This document shows positions 9,355-20,674 of a stretch of DNA of 64,000 nt, one piece after another; positions within the stretch are counted from its first letter, which is position 1; each line of letters opens with the position of its first letter. The notes beneath the pieces were generated by a model. It had not been told where the DNA came from. It ran no database searches and saw only the letters and a list, made by a program, of their open reading frames with translations. This stretch comes from Bacillus sp. AFS037270 (GTDB taxonomy: Bacteria > Bacillota > Bacilli > Bacillales_B > DSM-18226): contig NZ_NUNF01000058.1 of the NCBI RefSeq assembly GCF_002585305.1, positions 54,795 to 118,794 on the forward strand, given 5' to 3'. The position numbers and the translations under genes were made by a program.

Positions 9355-9987
9355 ATGGATTTCGGCGGATTTACAAATGAGGATTTTAATGTTTTTTTAA
9401 TAGATGGATTAGAAGCACGAATGGAAGCTTTAATAAATACGGTTCGACCGAAACTTGAACAACTTGGGGAATACTTTGCACCTACATTATCTGCCCTGAC
9501 AGGAGATGAAATGTTCGTCCATGTTGCCAAACATGCTAGACGGACGATAAACCCTCCTAAGGATACATGGGTAGCTTTTGCTAGTAATCCCCGTGGCTAT
9601 AAAATGCTCCCCCATTTCCAAATTGGATTATGGAATACACATTTATTTGTTTGGTTTGCAGTCATTTATGAAGCACCAGTAAAAGAAATTATCGGTGAAC
9701 GCTATATCAAAAAAGCAGCAAAAATATACAAGGAAATTCCAAAAGAGTTTTCATGGTCTTTAGATCATACCAAGCCTGATACCATTAAACATCAACAGAT
9801 AACAAAGGCTGATTTATTAGCTCAATTCGAACGATTAAAGACCGTTAAAAAGGCTGAATTATTATGCGGTTATACGATAGATAGAGATCAAGTAATCGGA
9901 TTAAGTGCTGATGAATTATTAACGCAAATTGAGGATGTATTTAATAAAGTTGCACCTCTTTATAAAATTGCTTTAAATATAAAATAA
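9355..9987 (+). CDS. yktB: YktB, UPF0637/DUF1054-family protein
   Basis: 210-residue soluble protein. The N terminus FGGFTNEDFNVFLIDGLEARM and the later FAVIYEAP segment match B. subtilis YktB. The family is conserved in Firmicutes, with known structure but no assigned function. GGAGG lies seven bases before the ATG. It is divergent from ykzI and converges on yktA with a shared terminator. Confidence 0.88.
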   Translation: MDFGGFTNEDFNVFLIDGLEARMEALINTVRPKLEQLGEYFAPTLSALTGDEMFVHVAKHARRTINPPKDTWVAFASNPRGYKMLPHFQIGLWNTHLFVWFAVIYEAPVKEIIGERYIKKAAKIYKEIPKEFSWSLDHTKPDTIKHQQITKADLLAQFERLKTVKKAELLCGYTIDRDQVIGLSADELLTQIEDVFNKVAPLYKIALNIK

Positions 9988-9989
9988 AT

Positions 9990-10027
9990 AAAGAAAACTC
10001 CCGCATGTTTAGATGGGAGTTTTCTTT
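9990..10027. terminator. Bidirectional terminator between yktB and yktA
   Basis: Thirteen-base stem AAAGAAAACTCCC with complement, 12-base loop, ending TTTTCTTTG. Confidence 0.85.
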
Positions 10028-10028
10028 G

Positions 10029-10301
10029 TTATTTCATGATAATTTTCTCTCCAGCGGAGGCCTCTTTTGCTTTTTTAATGGTTCGATACGAAGAATAACC
10101 GCTTATTTCTTCGAATTCACCACAAAGCGTTTTCTCCTCTGCTTTGCTTGGAACAATTTCTTTGAACCGACGATATGCTTTCATAACCTCATCTCGTTCA
10201 ATCCCTTTTTCATATGCACTCTCAATTGCTTCAAAAAATTTTATTACATCGACGATTTCTTCCGTTGACCAATTATAATCAATGGGATATTGATATTCCA
10301 T
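10029..10301 (-). CDS. yktA: YktA, UPF0223-family protein
   Basis: 90-residue helical protein. The N terminus [18 protein letters not shown] and the [12 protein letters not shown] stretch are typical of UPF0223. Function unknown. It follows the nitronate monooxygenase-like gene by 39 bases on the same strand, so the two may be cotranscribed. Confidence 0.88.
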   Translation of the reverse strand: MEYQYPIDYNWSTEEIVDVIKFFEAIESAYEKGIERDEVMKAYRRFKEIVPSKAEEKTLCGEFEEISGYSSYRTIKKAKEASAGEKIIMK

Positions 10302-10340
10302 ACACTCACCTGCTTCTCTATGTTAATGTGTATAATACCT

Positions 10341-11300
10341 CTATTTTCCCCATTTTGCACGAATTTGTTCCGCCTCTTTCTTCATCCGATTAAAGAGCTC
10401 AGCAACCGTGGGCACATCCTTAATCATCCCCATAACCTGACCTGCCCAAGCAAACCCTTCAGCGGTTTCACCGTCATATATGTACCGTTTATTGGCATCT
10501 CCACTAATAAAACTTTTGAGCTGCTCATAATCCCCATTCTTCCGTTCGATTTCAAGGATTTTTTCTGTCCAGCTATTGGCAATGGCTCTTCCTGGTGCTC
10601 CCAGTGTTCTTTTGATGACCACAGTATCACTTTCCGTTCCCTCAACTAAGCTTCGTTTATAAGCTTCATGCGCGTGAACACAGTCCTTGGTCGCGATAAA
10701 CCGTGTTCCCATCTCAATTCCCTCAGCGCCTAAACTAAGGGCTGCCATTAGTCCCCTTCCATCCCCTATTCCTCCTGAAGCAATGACAGGGATGGACACA
10801 GAGTCCACTACTTGAGGGATTAAGACAAGTGTACCGATATCGTCTCTGCCAAGATGTCCGCCGCCTTCCTGGCCGACCACCATCACTGCATCGGCACCTA
10901 ACTCTTCTGCTTTTATAGCCTGTCTTCTTGCTGCTACAAGTACGAGAGTTTTGATGTTTGTCCCCTTTAGTTGTTCAAAAATAGGAGCAGGATTTCCACC
11001 AGTCATAGATACAACAGGTACTTCCTCTTCAATTGCAACCTGTAAGAAATCTGCAAATGACCTTCCGTGCTGACCAATGGCAAAATTAACACCAAATGGT
11101 TTATTGGTTAATTGCTTTACTTTTCTAATCTCTTCCCTTAACAATTCAGGATTAGGCAGAGACATGGCCGTAATTTGTCCAAGCCCTCCTGCGTTTGAAA
11201 CAGAAGCCGCTAAGTCTGAATAAGCTAAATAAGCTAACCCCCCTTGGATAACCGGAAACTCAATGTTTAACAAATCAGTAATTCGTGTATGCCAATTCAA
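10341..11300 (-). CDS. Nitronate monooxygenase / FabK-like FMN oxidoreductase
   Basis: 319-residue TIM-barrel flavoprotein. The N terminus has the family PVIQGGLAYL motif; GQEGGGHLGRDD near residue 144 supplies the FMN-site histidine; IASGGIGDGRG and GTRF are the phosphate-binding part. Such proteins are either nitronate monooxygenases (detoxifying alkyl nitronates) or enoyl-ACP reductase II. The GHxGR motif fits either; I cannot decide. It is inserted between yktA and speA relative to B. subtilis. Confidence 0.82.
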   Translation of the reverse strand: MNWHTRITDLLNIEFPVIQGGLAYLAYSDLAASVSNAGGLGQITAMSLPNPELLREEIRKVKQLTNKPFGVNFAIGQHGRSFADFLQVAIEEEVPVVSMTGGNPAPIFEQLKGTNIKTLVLVAARRQAIKAEELGADAVMVVGQEGGGHLGRDDIGTLVLIPQVVDSVSIPVIASGGIGDGRGLMAALSLGAEGIEMGTRFIATKDCVHAHEAYKRSLVEGTESDTVVIKRTLGAPGRAIANSWTEKILEIERKNGDYEQLKSFISGDANKRYIYDGETAEGFAWAGQVMGMIKDVPTVAELFNRMKKEAEQIRAKWGK

Positions 11301-11507
11301 TTGAAACCCTCCTTCTAGTTAATAAATTGTTAATTCGTCTTAAAAGGTTAATTTTCCTTTCTTTATGAGAAACTAACTATAGTTAAAATAGGTAAAGTTA
11401 AATTTAAATCCTTTAAAATACTATGAAATAATGCTATAATTTCCTTTGTTTTATGTCGAATATAGACGAATAATCTGAGTATTTTTTATAAAGAGGTGTA
11501 TTTACCA

Positions 11508-12980
11508 TTGTCACAAGAACAAACACCGTTATTTAGCGGTTTAGTAGCACATGCGAAAAGAAACCCAATTCAATTCCACATTCCCGGCCATAAAAAAGGC
11601 GCTGGAATGGATACAGAATTCCGCCAATTTATTGGTGATAATGCCTTGTCCATAGACTTAATTAATATCGGTCCTCTTGATGATTTACATCAGCCAAAAG
11701 GAATCATTAAACAAGCTCAAGATTTAGCTGCAGAAGCTTTTGGAGCCGATCGAACTTTTTTTTCCGTGCAGGGAACCAGCGGCGCTATTATTGCCATGAT
11801 TATGGCGGTATGCGGACCTGATGATAAAATTATTGTCCCTAGAAATGTTCATAAATCCATCATGTCTGCGATTGTTTTTTCTGGAGCAATTCCAGTTTTT
11901 ATTCACCCGGAAATTGATAAAGAATTAGGAATCTCACACGGAATTACCACCGATTCAGTTGAAAGAGCCTTAAAACAGCACCCAGATGCGAAAGCCATTT
12001 TGGTCATTAACCCAACCTACTTCGGTATTTCTGCAGACCTAAAGAAAATTGTTGAAATTGCTCATTCCTATCATGTTCCCGTTTTGGTCGATGAAGCACA
12101 TGGTGTCCATATACATTTCCATGATCAGCTGCCACTATCAGCTATGCAGGCAGGGGCAGATATGGCAGCGACAAGTGTTCATAAATTGGGTGGATCCATG
12201 ACCCAGAGCTCCATTCTTAATGTAAGAGAAGGACTTGTTTCGGCAAAGCATGTGCAATCGATTTTAAGCATGCTTACAACTACATCTACATCCTATTTAC
12301 TGCTAGCTTCACTAGATGTAGCACGTAAACAACTGGCAACAAAGGGCAAACAGTTAATTGATAAAACCATTAAGTTATCTCAATCGATTCGAAAGAGAAT
12401 TAATGAAATCGACCACATCCATTGCGTTGGTGAAGAGATACTAGGATCTAAAGCTACTTTTGATTATGATCCGACGAAACTCATTATTTCAGTTAAAGAT
12501 TTAGGCTTAACTGGTTATGAAGTAGAAAAATGGTTAAGAGAAAAACATAATATTGAGGTTGAATTATCAGACCTTTATAACATCCTTTGTATTGTTTCAC
12601 TAGGAGATACAGAGACAGAAGCTGACATTTTAGTTAATGCCTTAAATGAGCTTGCAGTCGAATGTGAGCATCGTGTTGGGCAAATTGAACCTATCGAAGT
12701 TCTCCTTCCTGAAATTCCGGTCCTTGCGCTTACACCAAGAGATGCATTTTATTCAGAAACAGAGGTTGTTCCTTTTGAAGAATCAGAAGGCCGAATTATC
12801 GCAGAGTTTGTAATGGTATACCCGCCTGGTATTCCAATCTTCATTCCAGGTGAAATTATCACTAAGGAAAATCTGCACTATATACGTAAAAACCTTGAAG
12901 CCGGTTTACCTGTTCAAGGTCCTGAAGATGATGAAATTAAAACAATTCGTGTCATAAAAGAATATAAAGCTATCCAATAA
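11508..12980 (+). CDS. speA: Arginine decarboxylase SpeA (fold type I, Orn/Lys/Arg family)
   Basis: 490-residue PLP enzyme that converts arginine to agmatine, the first step of polyamine synthesis in Bacillus. HIPGHKKG lies near residue 23; the PLP lysine is K226 in ATSVHKLGGS; VDEAHG lies upstream of it. I choose the TTG at 11508 (LSQEQTPLF) because AAAGAGGTG lies nine bases before it and the length then equals B. subtilis SpeA; the GTG at 11496 is inside the ribosome site. The bidirectional hairpin behind it is shared with sr1. Confidence 0.95.
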   Translation: MSQEQTPLFSGLVAHAKRNPIQFHIPGHKKGAGMDTEFRQFIGDNALSIDLINIGPLDDLHQPKGIIKQAQDLAAEAFGADRTFFSVQGTSGAIIAMIMAVCGPDDKIIVPRNVHKSIMSAIVFSGAIPVFIHPEIDKELGISHGITTDSVERALKQHPDAKAILVINPTYFGISADLKKIVEIAHSYHVPVLVDEAHGVHIHFHDQLPLSAMQAGADMAATSVHKLGGSMTQSSILNVREGLVSAKHVQSILSMLTTTSTSYLLLASLDVARKQLATKGKQLIDKTIKLSQSIRKRINEIDHIHCVGEEILGSKATFDYDPTKLIISVKDLGLTGYEVEKWLREKHNIEVELSDLYNILCIVSLGDTETEADILVNALNELAVECEHRVGQIEPIEVLLPEIPVLALTPRDAFYSETEVVPFEESEGRIIAEFVMVYPPGIPIFIPGEIITKENLHYIRKNLEAGLPVQGPEDDEIKTIRVIKEYKAIQ

Positions 12981-12994
12981 AAAGTCAAAAAAAT

Positions 12995-13015
12995 AGGATT
13001 CCCAAGTGGAATCCT
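12995..13015. terminator. Bidirectional terminator of speA and sr1
   Basis: Stem AGGATTCC with complement, loop CAAGT, with T-run to the right and A-run to the left, so it works for both converging units. Confidence 0.9.
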
Positions 13016-13031
13016 TTTTTATTTTAGCGTA

Positions 13032-13154
13032 TTATACTTCTTCGTCATGTTTGTGTTCATCGCAGCAATTGCATTTAGAATAGAGCACGGTTACTTTTTC
13101 ATCTTCAAAATGATCAATAGTAGAATTACATGTTTGGCATACAAGAGTACCCAT
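13032..13154 (-). CDS. GapA-binding peptide SR1P
   Basis: 40-residue peptide MGTLVCQTCNSTIDHF... with a CQTC pair and a CNCC cluster, closely matching B. subtilis SR1P, which binds glyceraldehyde-3-phosphate dehydrogenase GapA and promotes its interaction with RNase J1. GGGGATGG lies upstream of the ATG. It was found by reading the region, as it is short. RNase J1 and the pdh genes lie within 10 kb. Confidence 0.9.
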   Translation of the reverse strand: MGTLVCQTCNSTIDHFEDEKVTVLYSKCNCCDEHKHDEEV

Positions 13155-13219
13155 TTGTTCCATCCCCTTTTCTTTTGAATGATCATAAATTTGAAACGCT
13201 TTCTAATATCCTTAATTCA

Positions 13220-13248
13220 ATAATAATATATCACATTAAACATTTCAA
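13220..13248 (-). promoter_or_regulatory. sigma-A promoter of sr1
   Basis: Minus-strand TTGAAA, 17-base spacer, TATTAT. The proximal CcpN-type operator lies within the spacer and -10 region. Confidence 0.8.
13225..13235 (-). promoter_or_regulatory. CcpN operator, proximal
   Basis: Minus strand TGTGATATATT fits the CcpN consensus TRTGHYATAYW at all 11 positions. It overlaps the spacer and first -10 base of the sr1 promoter. Confidence 0.75.
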
Positions 13249-13256
13249 GCCTAAAT

Positions 13257-13267
13257 TGTATGTCACA
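13257..13267 (-). promoter_or_regulatory. CcpN operator, distal
   Basis: Minus strand TGTGACATACA also fits TRTGHYATAYW at all positions. Its centre is 32 bp from the proximal site, about three helical turns, compatible with cooperative binding. Confidence 0.75.
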
Positions 13268-13430
13268 TTAAAAAAAATTAGTTAAAAATAAACCTATTTT
13301 AGGTATTATTTAGATCTTAATAAAATATATAGAATAGTTCACTATTTATTTAATGTTTAATGTTGTCAGAGCTTTTTAATCAGTGCTAGAATAGAATTGC
13401 AAAAACTTGGACGAAAAAGGGGGAATGGTG

Positions 13431-13865
13431 ATGGCTGTAAATGCATTTATTAAACTCGTGCCCTCATCTGGTAAACAATCAATCACAATCGAAGAAGTAA
13501 AAGAATTATTTCATTATTATAAAAATATAACAGCAAAAACAGGTGACCAATTAAACTGGCAGTACGGGGAATCAGCATTTCCATATGATATAAAAGAAAC
13601 AGAATCCAGTAAGGGAAAGGCATTTTATTTGCATTCTGACCACGAACGCTACAATGCCATTTTAATTGGTGTTGATAAGGAAACTGTAAAAGAGGAAGAT
13701 GGCACAGAAAGAGTGCAGCAATACATACAAGTAACATTACCGGAACAATCGACACATGGAGATAAAGGAAAGGCGAATGAATTCTGCAAATTCCTTGCCA
13801 AAAAACTACAAGGAGAACTTCACCTCTTTAATGACAGAGTCATGTACTATTATCCAAGAAAATAA
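13431..13865 (+). CDS. DUF1885-family protein
   Basis: 144-residue soluble protein. AFIKLVPSSGKQSITIEEVKELFHYY at the N terminus and GKANEFCKFLAKKLQGELHLFN near the C terminus resemble the DUF1885 family of Bacillaceae, whose function is unknown. I start at 13431 because AGGGGG lies seven bases before it; the frame is open eight codons further. A terminator follows. Confidence 0.75.
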   Translation: MAVNAFIKLVPSSGKQSITIEEVKELFHYYKNITAKTGDQLNWQYGESAFPYDIKETESSKGKAFYLHSDHERYNAILIGVDKETVKEEDGTERVQQYIQVTLPEQSTHGDKGKANEFCKFLAKKLQGELHLFNDRVMYYYPRK

Positions 13866-13871
13866 GACTTA

Positions 13872-13903
13872 AAAAGACTCCAACTCTCGGGCGGGGTCTT
13901 TTT
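13872..13903. terminator. Terminator after the DUF1885 gene
   Basis: Stem AAAAGACTCC pairing with GGGGTCTTTT (one G-T pair), 11-base loop, T-run. Confidence 0.8.
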
Positions 13904-14144
13904 AGTGTACAAAAAGAGCCAGAGTATAATGGATAGATGTATATATCACCAGGCTTAGGGCTGTAATAAACAGTGTTTTTCTCACTGATTTGGTCACATA
14001 GTTTCCTAGCATTAATGCCAGGTAAAAAAACACAAAAAACATCATTACCTTATAAATGAGTTGATCGTGCTTTGAAAGCCATTCAATGAGTGTATAACCG
14101 CTCCAAATAATAAATTGTAATATAATCACGAGATAGACCTTCAT
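13902..14144 (-). CDS. Small hydrophobic membrane protein, 80 residues
   Basis: Unrecognised protein with three hydrophobic helices (about residues 2-20, 31-48 and 58-78) and almost no soluble part. Frames with GTG starts extend to 14156, but GGTGAT precedes the ATG at 14144. It lies downstream of the DUF1885 gene on the opposite strand, between two terminators. Confidence 0.6.
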   Translation of the reverse strand: MKVYLVIILQFIIWSGYTLIEWLSKHDQLIYKVMMFFVFFYLALMLGNYVTKSVRKTLFITALSLVIYTSIHYTLALFVH

Positions 14145-14312
14145 TTTTATCACCACGCAAAAGACATTGATCTTTTAGTTAAGAACAAAGACATTGGCTA
14201 GTGTTTTAAATATATGTTTCATTTTAAGCAGTTAGAGATAATTATTGAATTCTTTTAGAGTCTCTCCTCCTAATTAAAGCATTTAATACTAGATAAATTC
14301 GCTACTAATGAA

Positions 14313-14345
14313 TAAAGTCCTTTCCCATTTCGGGAAAGGACTTTA
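14313..14345 (-). terminator. Terminator of the pdh operon
   Basis: Perfect 14-base stem (TAAAGTCCTTTCCC and complement) around ATTTC, T-rich on the minus-strand 3' side. Confidence 0.9.
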
Positions 14346-14380
14346 CTAATATTATAATTTATATCAAGGTCATTCGGAAT

Positions 14381-14423
14381 TGTCCAGGCCATATACCGCT
14401 GACCAGGCCGCTTGCGCTTTTCC
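14381..14423 (-). repeat. Dispersed intergenic repeat, copy 3
   Basis: Minus strand AAAAGCGCAAGCGGCCTGGTCAGCG...GGCCTGGACA. Lies between pdhD and its terminator, hence within the operon transcript. Confidence 0.6.
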
Positions 14424-14425
14424 TA

Positions 14426-15841
14426 TTACTTAATAATATGAATTGGAGTTCCAAGAACCACTTCAGCAGCTTCCATGGTAATTTCTCCAAGAGTTGGGTG
14501 AGCATGGATAGTAAGTGCTAAATCTTCTGCTGTCATACCAGTTTCAATTGCTAATCCTAATTCAGCAATCATATCTGAAGCACTCGCCCCAGCTATTTGA
14601 GCACCAATAACTACTCCATCTTCTGCGCGAGTGATTAATTTCATAAATCCTTCGCTGCTATCAAGAGATAACGCACGGCCATTTGCAGCAAATGGGAATT
14701 TCGCCGCTTTGACCTTAATGCCTTCTTCTTTAGCTTGAGCCTCTGTATATCCAACAGAAGCTAATTCTGGGTCAGAGAATACAACTGCAGGAATGCCTAA
14801 GTAATCAATTTCTGATGGATGTCCAGCAATTGCTTCTGCCGCAATTTTCGCTTCATAAGAAGCTTTATGTGCTAATTGAGGACCTGCAACAACATCACCA
14901 ATTGCATAAATATTGCTGATATTTGTACGACATTGCTTGTCAATTTCAATTAATCCACGTTCGCTTAAATTAATGCCAACCTGCTCTAAGCCCATTTCAT
15001 CCGTGTTTGGACGGCGTCCAACCATGACGAATACATAGTCAGCTTCAATTTGCTTCGCTTCACCTTTTACTTCAAATTTTACTACTACACCATTTTCAGT
15101 TTCTTCTACACCCTTAGCAAATGCATTTGTATAGAATTCTGCGCCTCTTTTTTGCATAGTGCGCTTAACTAGTGAAGCCATCTGCTTATCAAATACACCA
15201 AGACCTAAAATCTCGTCAGCACCTTCTAAAATGGTCACTTGGCTGCCAAAGTTTGCATATGCACCGCCAAGTTCAATCCCAATAACACCGCCGCCAATAA
15301 CAACGATTTTTTCAGGGATTTCATTTAAATTAAGGGCACCTGTTGAATTTAGAACGCGTTTAGAATATTTAAAAGCTGGCAATTCAATTGGACGAGAACC
15401 AGTTGCAATAATTGCATTTTTAAATGTATAAGTCTGAGCGGAATTTTCATCCATTACACGTAAAGTATTAGCATCAACAAAATATGCTTCCCCACGCGCA
15501 ATGTTAACTTTATTTCCTTTTAAAAGTCCTTCAACACCGCCAGTTAATTTTTTAACGATTCCTGATTTGAATTCTTGAACCTTAGAAAAATCAACTTTTA
15601 CGTTTTCAGCAGTAATACCGAATGATTCTGAATGTACCGCTGTTTCATAACGATGTCCTGCAGCAATCAATGCTTTAGATGGAATACAGCCCACATTTAA
15701 ACATACGCCGCCTACATATTCCTTTTCAACAATCGTTACTTTTTGTCCTAACTGAGCGGCACGGATCGCTGCTACATATCCTCCAGGGCCCGCACCGATA
15801 ACTATAGTATCTGTTTCAATTGGGAAATCTCCAACTACCAT
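14426..15841 (-). CDS. pdhD: Dihydrolipoyl dehydrogenase, E3 of pyruvate dehydrogenase
   Basis: 471-residue flavoprotein disulfide reductase that reoxidises lipoamide with NAD+. N-terminal VIGAGPGG binds FAD; the redox-active cysteines are C47 and C52 in [14 protein letters not shown]; a second dinucleotide fold has [10 protein letters not shown]; the C-terminal HAHPTLGE carries the catalytic His-Glu pair. It is the last gene of pdhABCD, four bases after pdhC, and may also serve other 2-oxo acid complexes. Confidence 0.98.
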   Translation of the reverse strand: MVVGDFPIETDTIVIGAGPGGYVAAIRAAQLGQKVTIVEKEYVGGVCLNVGCIPSKALIAAGHRYETAVHSESFGITAENVKVDFSKVQEFKSGIVKKLTGGVEGLLKGNKVNIARGEAYFVDANTLRVMDENSAQTYTFKNAIIATGSRPIELPAFKYSKRVLNSTGALNLNEIPEKIVVIGGGVIGIELGGAYANFGSQVTILEGADEILGLGVFDKQMASLVKRTMQKRGAEFYTNAFAKGVEETENGVVVKFEVKGEAKQIEADYVFVMVGRRPNTDEMGLEQVGINLSERGLIEIDKQCRTNISNIYAIGDVVAGPQLAHKASYEAKIAAEAIAGHPSEIDYLGIPAVVFSDPELASVGYTEAQAKEEGIKVKAAKFPFAANGRALSLDSSEGFMKLITRAEDGVVIGAQIAGASASDMIAELGLAIETGMTAEDLALTIHAHPTLGEITMEAAEVVLGTPIHIIK

Positions 15842-15845
15842 TTTC

Positions 15846-17144
15846 TTACGCCTCCATTAACAATAGTTCTGGATCGTTTAATAAACGTTTAATATGATTC
15901 ATTGCATTTTGCGCAGTCGCACCATCGATCATACGGTGATCAAAACTTAAAGATAAAGCTAATACAGGTGCAGCTACAATTTCACCATTGCGAACGATTG
16001 GCTTTTCAGCAATACGACCTACACCCAAGATAGCTACTTCCGGATGGTTAATTACTGGAGTAAACCATTGGCCGCCTGCAGATCCAATGTTAGAAATTGT
16101 GCAAGATGCACCTTTCATTTCATTTGGAGCAAGTTTACCATCACGAGCTTTACCAGCTAATTCGTTAATTTCATTCGAAATAGTAAATACAGATTTACGG
16201 TCAGCATCTTTTACAACCGGAACTAAAAGACCTTTTTCTGTATCAGCAGCAATACCAATGTTGTAATAATGCTTATGAATAATTTCACTTGTCGCATCGT
16301 CAAGAGATGTATTTAGTACTGGGAACTCTCTTAATGCACTGGTTAATGCTTTTACGATATATGGTAAGAAGGTAAGCTTGATACCTTTTGCAGCTGCAAC
16401 TTCTTTGAACTTTTTACGGTGTGCCACAAGCTTAGCTACATCGATCTCATCCATTAATGTAACGTGTGGAGCAGTGTGCTTAGAGTTAACCATTGCTTTT
16501 GCAATTGCCTTACGGATACCGCTCATTTTTTCACGTGTTTCAGGATATTCACCTTGTGGAATTGGAGCAGCAGCTTTTGGTGCTTCTGTCTTAGCTTCTT
16601 CTGCAGCAGTTGCTGTTACATCCGCAGCAGGAGCAGCTGCACCGCCGCTTAAGAACGCATCAATATCAGTCTTAAGAACACGGCCATTGTCTCCAGAACC
16701 TGTTACTAAACGAATTTCTACACCTTTTTCACGAGCATATTTACGGACAGAAGGCATTGCAATAACACGACGATTAGGGTCTGCCTCAGCTTGTGGAGCC
16801 TCCGCTGCTGGAGCTGCATTCTCTTGTGGTGCTGCAGCAGGAGCCTCAGCTTGCTTAGGAGCTTCCTCAGCATGCTCATCACCTTTAAATTGTAGGTTTT
16901 CGTATCCTGGCGCATCAAAAGTAACTAGAACTTGCCCAACTGTTGCGACAGTTCCTTCTCCAACAAGCACTTCTTGAACTGTACCCTCTACTGGGGATGG
17001 AATTTCAACTACCGCTTTATCATTTTGAATTTCACATAGGACATCATCTTCTTGGACTTTATCACCTGGTTTAACAAACCATTTGACGATTTCACCTTCG
17101 TGAATACCTTCACCGATATCAGGCATTTTAAATTGGAATGACAC
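15846..17144 (-). CDS. pdhC: Dihydrolipoyl acetyltransferase, E2 of pyruvate dehydrogenase
   Basis: 432-residue core subunit. One lipoyl domain (1-80; lipoyl lysine K43 in [10 protein letters not shown]), an Ala/Pro/Glu-rich linker, the E1/E3-binding domain ([15 protein letters not shown]), a second Ala-rich linker and the catalytic domain with DHRMIDGA near the C terminus. A 114-base gap with a perfect hairpin separates it from pdhB. A long antisense frame over the linker is a compositional artefact. Confidence 0.98.
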   Translation of the reverse strand: MSFQFKMPDIGEGIHEGEIVKWFVKPGDKVQEDDVLCEIQNDKAVVEIPSPVEGTVQEVLVGEGTVATVGQVLVTFDAPGYENLQFKGDEHAEEAPKQAEAPAAAPQENAAPAAEAPQAEADPNRRVIAMPSVRKYAREKGVEIRLVTGSGDNGRVLKTDIDAFLSGGAAAPAADVTATAAEEAKTEAPKAAAPIPQGEYPETREKMSGIRKAIAKAMVNSKHTAPHVTLMDEIDVAKLVAHRKKFKEVAAAKGIKLTFLPYIVKALTSALREFPVLNTSLDDATSEIIHKHYYNIGIAADTEKGLLVPVVKDADRKSVFTISNEINELAGKARDGKLAPNEMKGASCTISNIGSAGGQWFTPVINHPEVAILGVGRIAEKPIVRNGEIVAAPVLALSLSFDHRMIDGATAQNAMNHIKRLLNDPELLLMEA

Positions 17145-17194
17145 AGAGATTCATCTCCTATTTTTCATATATTTTTAGGAATCTTAAGTAAGCA

Positions 17195-17219
17195 TTGGGA
17201 AAAGAATGTCTTTTCCCAA
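17195..17219. other. Hairpin in the pdhB-pdhC spacer
   Basis: Perfect ten-base stem TTGGGAAAAG with AATGT loop, without a following U-run on the minus strand. This makes it more likely an mRNA-processing or stability element than a terminator. Confidence 0.6.
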
Positions 17220-17258
17220 ATACAATGATTTTCTACAATAATCTTACAAGAGCGTTTA

Positions 17259-18236
17259 TTAGAAAGTTAATACTTTTTTAGCAGTCTCAATAACATCTTT
17301 ATAGTTAGGAAGCCATACTGATTCAGCTTGTGGGAACGGGAATACAGTATCTGGAGCAGCAACGCGTAATACAGGAGCTTCCAAGCTTAAAATAGCACGA
17401 TCGTTAATTTCAGCTACAACATGTGCTGCCACACCAGCTTGTTTTTGTGCTTCTTGAACAACAATTGCACGGCCAGTTTTTTCAACAGATGCAACAATTG
17501 TCTCAATATCAATTGGACTTACAGTACGTAAATCAATAACTTCTGCAGAATACCCTTCTTTTTCTAGCTCTTCCGCAGCTTTTAATGACTCATGGACCAT
17601 TGCACCGTAAGTAATAATGGATACATCAGTACCTTCGCGTTTCACTTCAGCTTTTCCTAGTGGAATGGTATATTCCTCTTCAGGAACTTCTTGACGGAAT
17701 GAACGGTATAATTTCATATGCTCAAGAAAAATAACAGGGTCATTGTCACGGATGGCTGAAATAAGCAGACCTTTTGCATCATAAGGAGTTGATGGAATAA
17801 CAACCTTGACGCCAGGAGTTTGAGCCATAAGTCCTTCTAAGCTGTCCGCGTGCATATCAGGAGTATGTACGCCTCCGCCAAATGGTGAGCGAATTGTTAC
17901 AGGAGCACTATATCTTCCTCCTGAACGATAGCGTTGACGAGCTAATTGACCTGCAATGGAGTCCATTACTTCAAATACAAAGCCGAAAAATTGGATTTCT
18001 GGAACTGGACGGAATCCTTGTAAGCTTAGACCTACTGCTAAACCACCGATTCCTGATTCAGCTAGGGGTGTGTCAAATACACGGTCTTCGCCAAATTCCT
18101 GGTGCAGCCCTTCAGTTGCACGGAATACACCACCGTTTACGCCTACGTCTTCACCGAAAACTAACACATTCGGATCATTTCGTAATTCCGTACGTAATGC
18201 ATCTGTAATTGCTTGAATCATTGTCATTTGAGCCAT
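17259..18236 (-). CDS. pdhB: Pyruvate dehydrogenase E1 beta subunit
   Basis: 325 residues. With PdhA it forms the thiamine diphosphate-dependent E1 that decarboxylates pyruvate. Family landmarks are [15 protein letters not shown] near residue 27, [17 protein letters not shown] near residue 55 and [19 protein letters not shown] near residue 115. It begins three bases after pdhA ends. Confidence 0.98.
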   Translation of the reverse strand: MAQMTMIQAITDALRTELRNDPNVLVFGEDVGVNGGVFRATEGLHQEFGEDRVFDTPLAESGIGGLAVGLSLQGFRPVPEIQFFGFVFEVMDSIAGQLARQRYRSGGRYSAPVTIRSPFGGGVHTPDMHADSLEGLMAQTPGVKVVIPSTPYDAKGLLISAIRDNDPVIFLEHMKLYRSFRQEVPEEEYTIPLGKAEVKREGTDVSIITYGAMVHESLKAAEELEKEGYSAEVIDLRTVSPIDIETIVASVEKTGRAIVVQEAQKQAGVAAHVVAEINDRAILSLEAPVLRVAAPDTVFPFPQAESVWLPNYKDVIETAKKVLTF

Positions 18237-18239
18237 GGC

Positions 18240-19796
<1,557 letters not shown>

Positions 19797-19799
19797 AAA

Positions 19800-19824
19800 A
19801 AATCGACTGTAGGTCAGCCGATTT
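19800..19824 (-). terminator. Terminator after ykyA
   Basis: Stem AAATCGGCTG with CAGTCGATTT on the minus strand (one mismatch), loop ACCTA, followed by seven T. Confidence 0.85.
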
Positions 19825-19838
19825 TGGGATAATCTCCT

Positions 19839-20498
19839 TTACTTTGTCTTTATTCCTGCCTTTTTATAAAATGAAAGTTTTTTTTCATTATATTGTTCGG
19901 TATATTTATTAAACTGTTCATTTGCCGCGTATACTTTTTTATAAGAATCATTTAGCTTATTAATTTGAGCTTCTAGAACTTCTAGGGGCAGATTTTTATT
20001 TTTAAACATCTGATATAATTCTTTATCATATTGAAGAGACTCAGAGTACTTCGTATACAATTCTCTATGTGCTTCATATCTTTTCATCATAATATCATAA
20101 AGATCATTAGCAGTTTCCTTAAGTTCGGGATCATCTAATTGATTTTTAAGGTCAGCAACTTTAGCAAATTCCTGTTCTGATTCTTTAAGGCTTGTTGTTT
20201 CTTTCTCAAAAAGTTCTTTTCGTTTATCAGCTAAGTCAAGAGCTTCATCTGAAAGTTTAACAATCTGATCATATTCTTTCATTCCTTGTTTAATAATTTG
20301 ATCATATAGTTCTTTTTCCTGTTTTTCTAATGTAACTAATGGTTCTTGCTGTTCTTCAAATACCTTTTCCTTATTAACAACATCTTCTAAGACATTATAC
20401 ATTTCATCGACGGGGGTCTTTTTTTCTGTACATCCTGATAAAATAAAAATAAAAACGGTAACAAATATTAGGATGCTGCTTTTTCCTTTGAATAACAA
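19839..20498 (-). CDS. ykyA: YkyA-type putative cell-wall-binding lipoprotein
   Basis: 219 residues. A hydrophobic signal ends in the lipobox ILSGC (Cys near residue 23); the rest is a long charged helical region, probably coiled coil. Sequence type and place next to pdhA match B. subtilis YkyA, a predicted cell-wall-binding lipoprotein. Precise role unknown. A strong terminator follows. Confidence 0.85.
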   Translation of the reverse strand: MLFKGKSSILIFVTVFIFILSGCTEKKTPVDEMYNVLEDVVNKEKVFEEQQEPLVTLEKQEKELYDQIIKQGMKEYDQIVKLSDEALDLADKRKELFEKETTSLKESEQEFAKVADLKNQLDDPELKETANDLYDIMMKRYEAHRELYTKYSESLQYDKELYQMFKNKNLPLEVLEAQINKLNDSYKKVYAANEQFNKYTEQYNEKKLSFYKKAGIKTK

Positions 20499-20674
20499 TT
20501 TTTAACCTCCTTACTGTGCAATTCCTACTATATCTGTATAAAGTTTATTTGACAATATCTAACTGCTCAAAAGACAGATAGAAATCACAATGTAAACAAT
20601 TATTAACATTTTGGCTTTTGTTTGATAGACTAATGCTGGTGACTAACTTTATGGAACTTTAGGAGTGAATGTTC

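Larger units (their letters stand above)
12990..13213 (-). ncRNA. sr1: SR1 dual-function small RNA
   Basis: A roughly 220-base transcript unit on the minus strand, bounded by a good sigma-A promoter (13220-13248) and the hairpin at 12995-13015, encoding SR1P. In B. subtilis SR1 is about 205 nt, lies next to speA, acts as a base-pairing RNA on ahrC mRNA and encodes SR1P. Location, size and peptide all agree; the base-pairing role is inferred from that homology and not checked here. The start site is estimated from the -10 position. Confidence 0.82.

Noticed and set aside
13190..13206. cre-like TTGAAACGCTTTCTAA in the SR1 leader
   Set aside because: Spacing around the central CG is one base short of the cre consensus, and the palindrome GAAAGCGTTTC alone is not sufficient. 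CcpN sites explain the regulation better.
16378..16977. 199-codon plus-strand open frame
   Set aside because: Antisense to the Ala/Pro/Glu-rich linkers of pdhC; its Ala/Ser-rich translation mirrors that composition, and it has no ribosome site.
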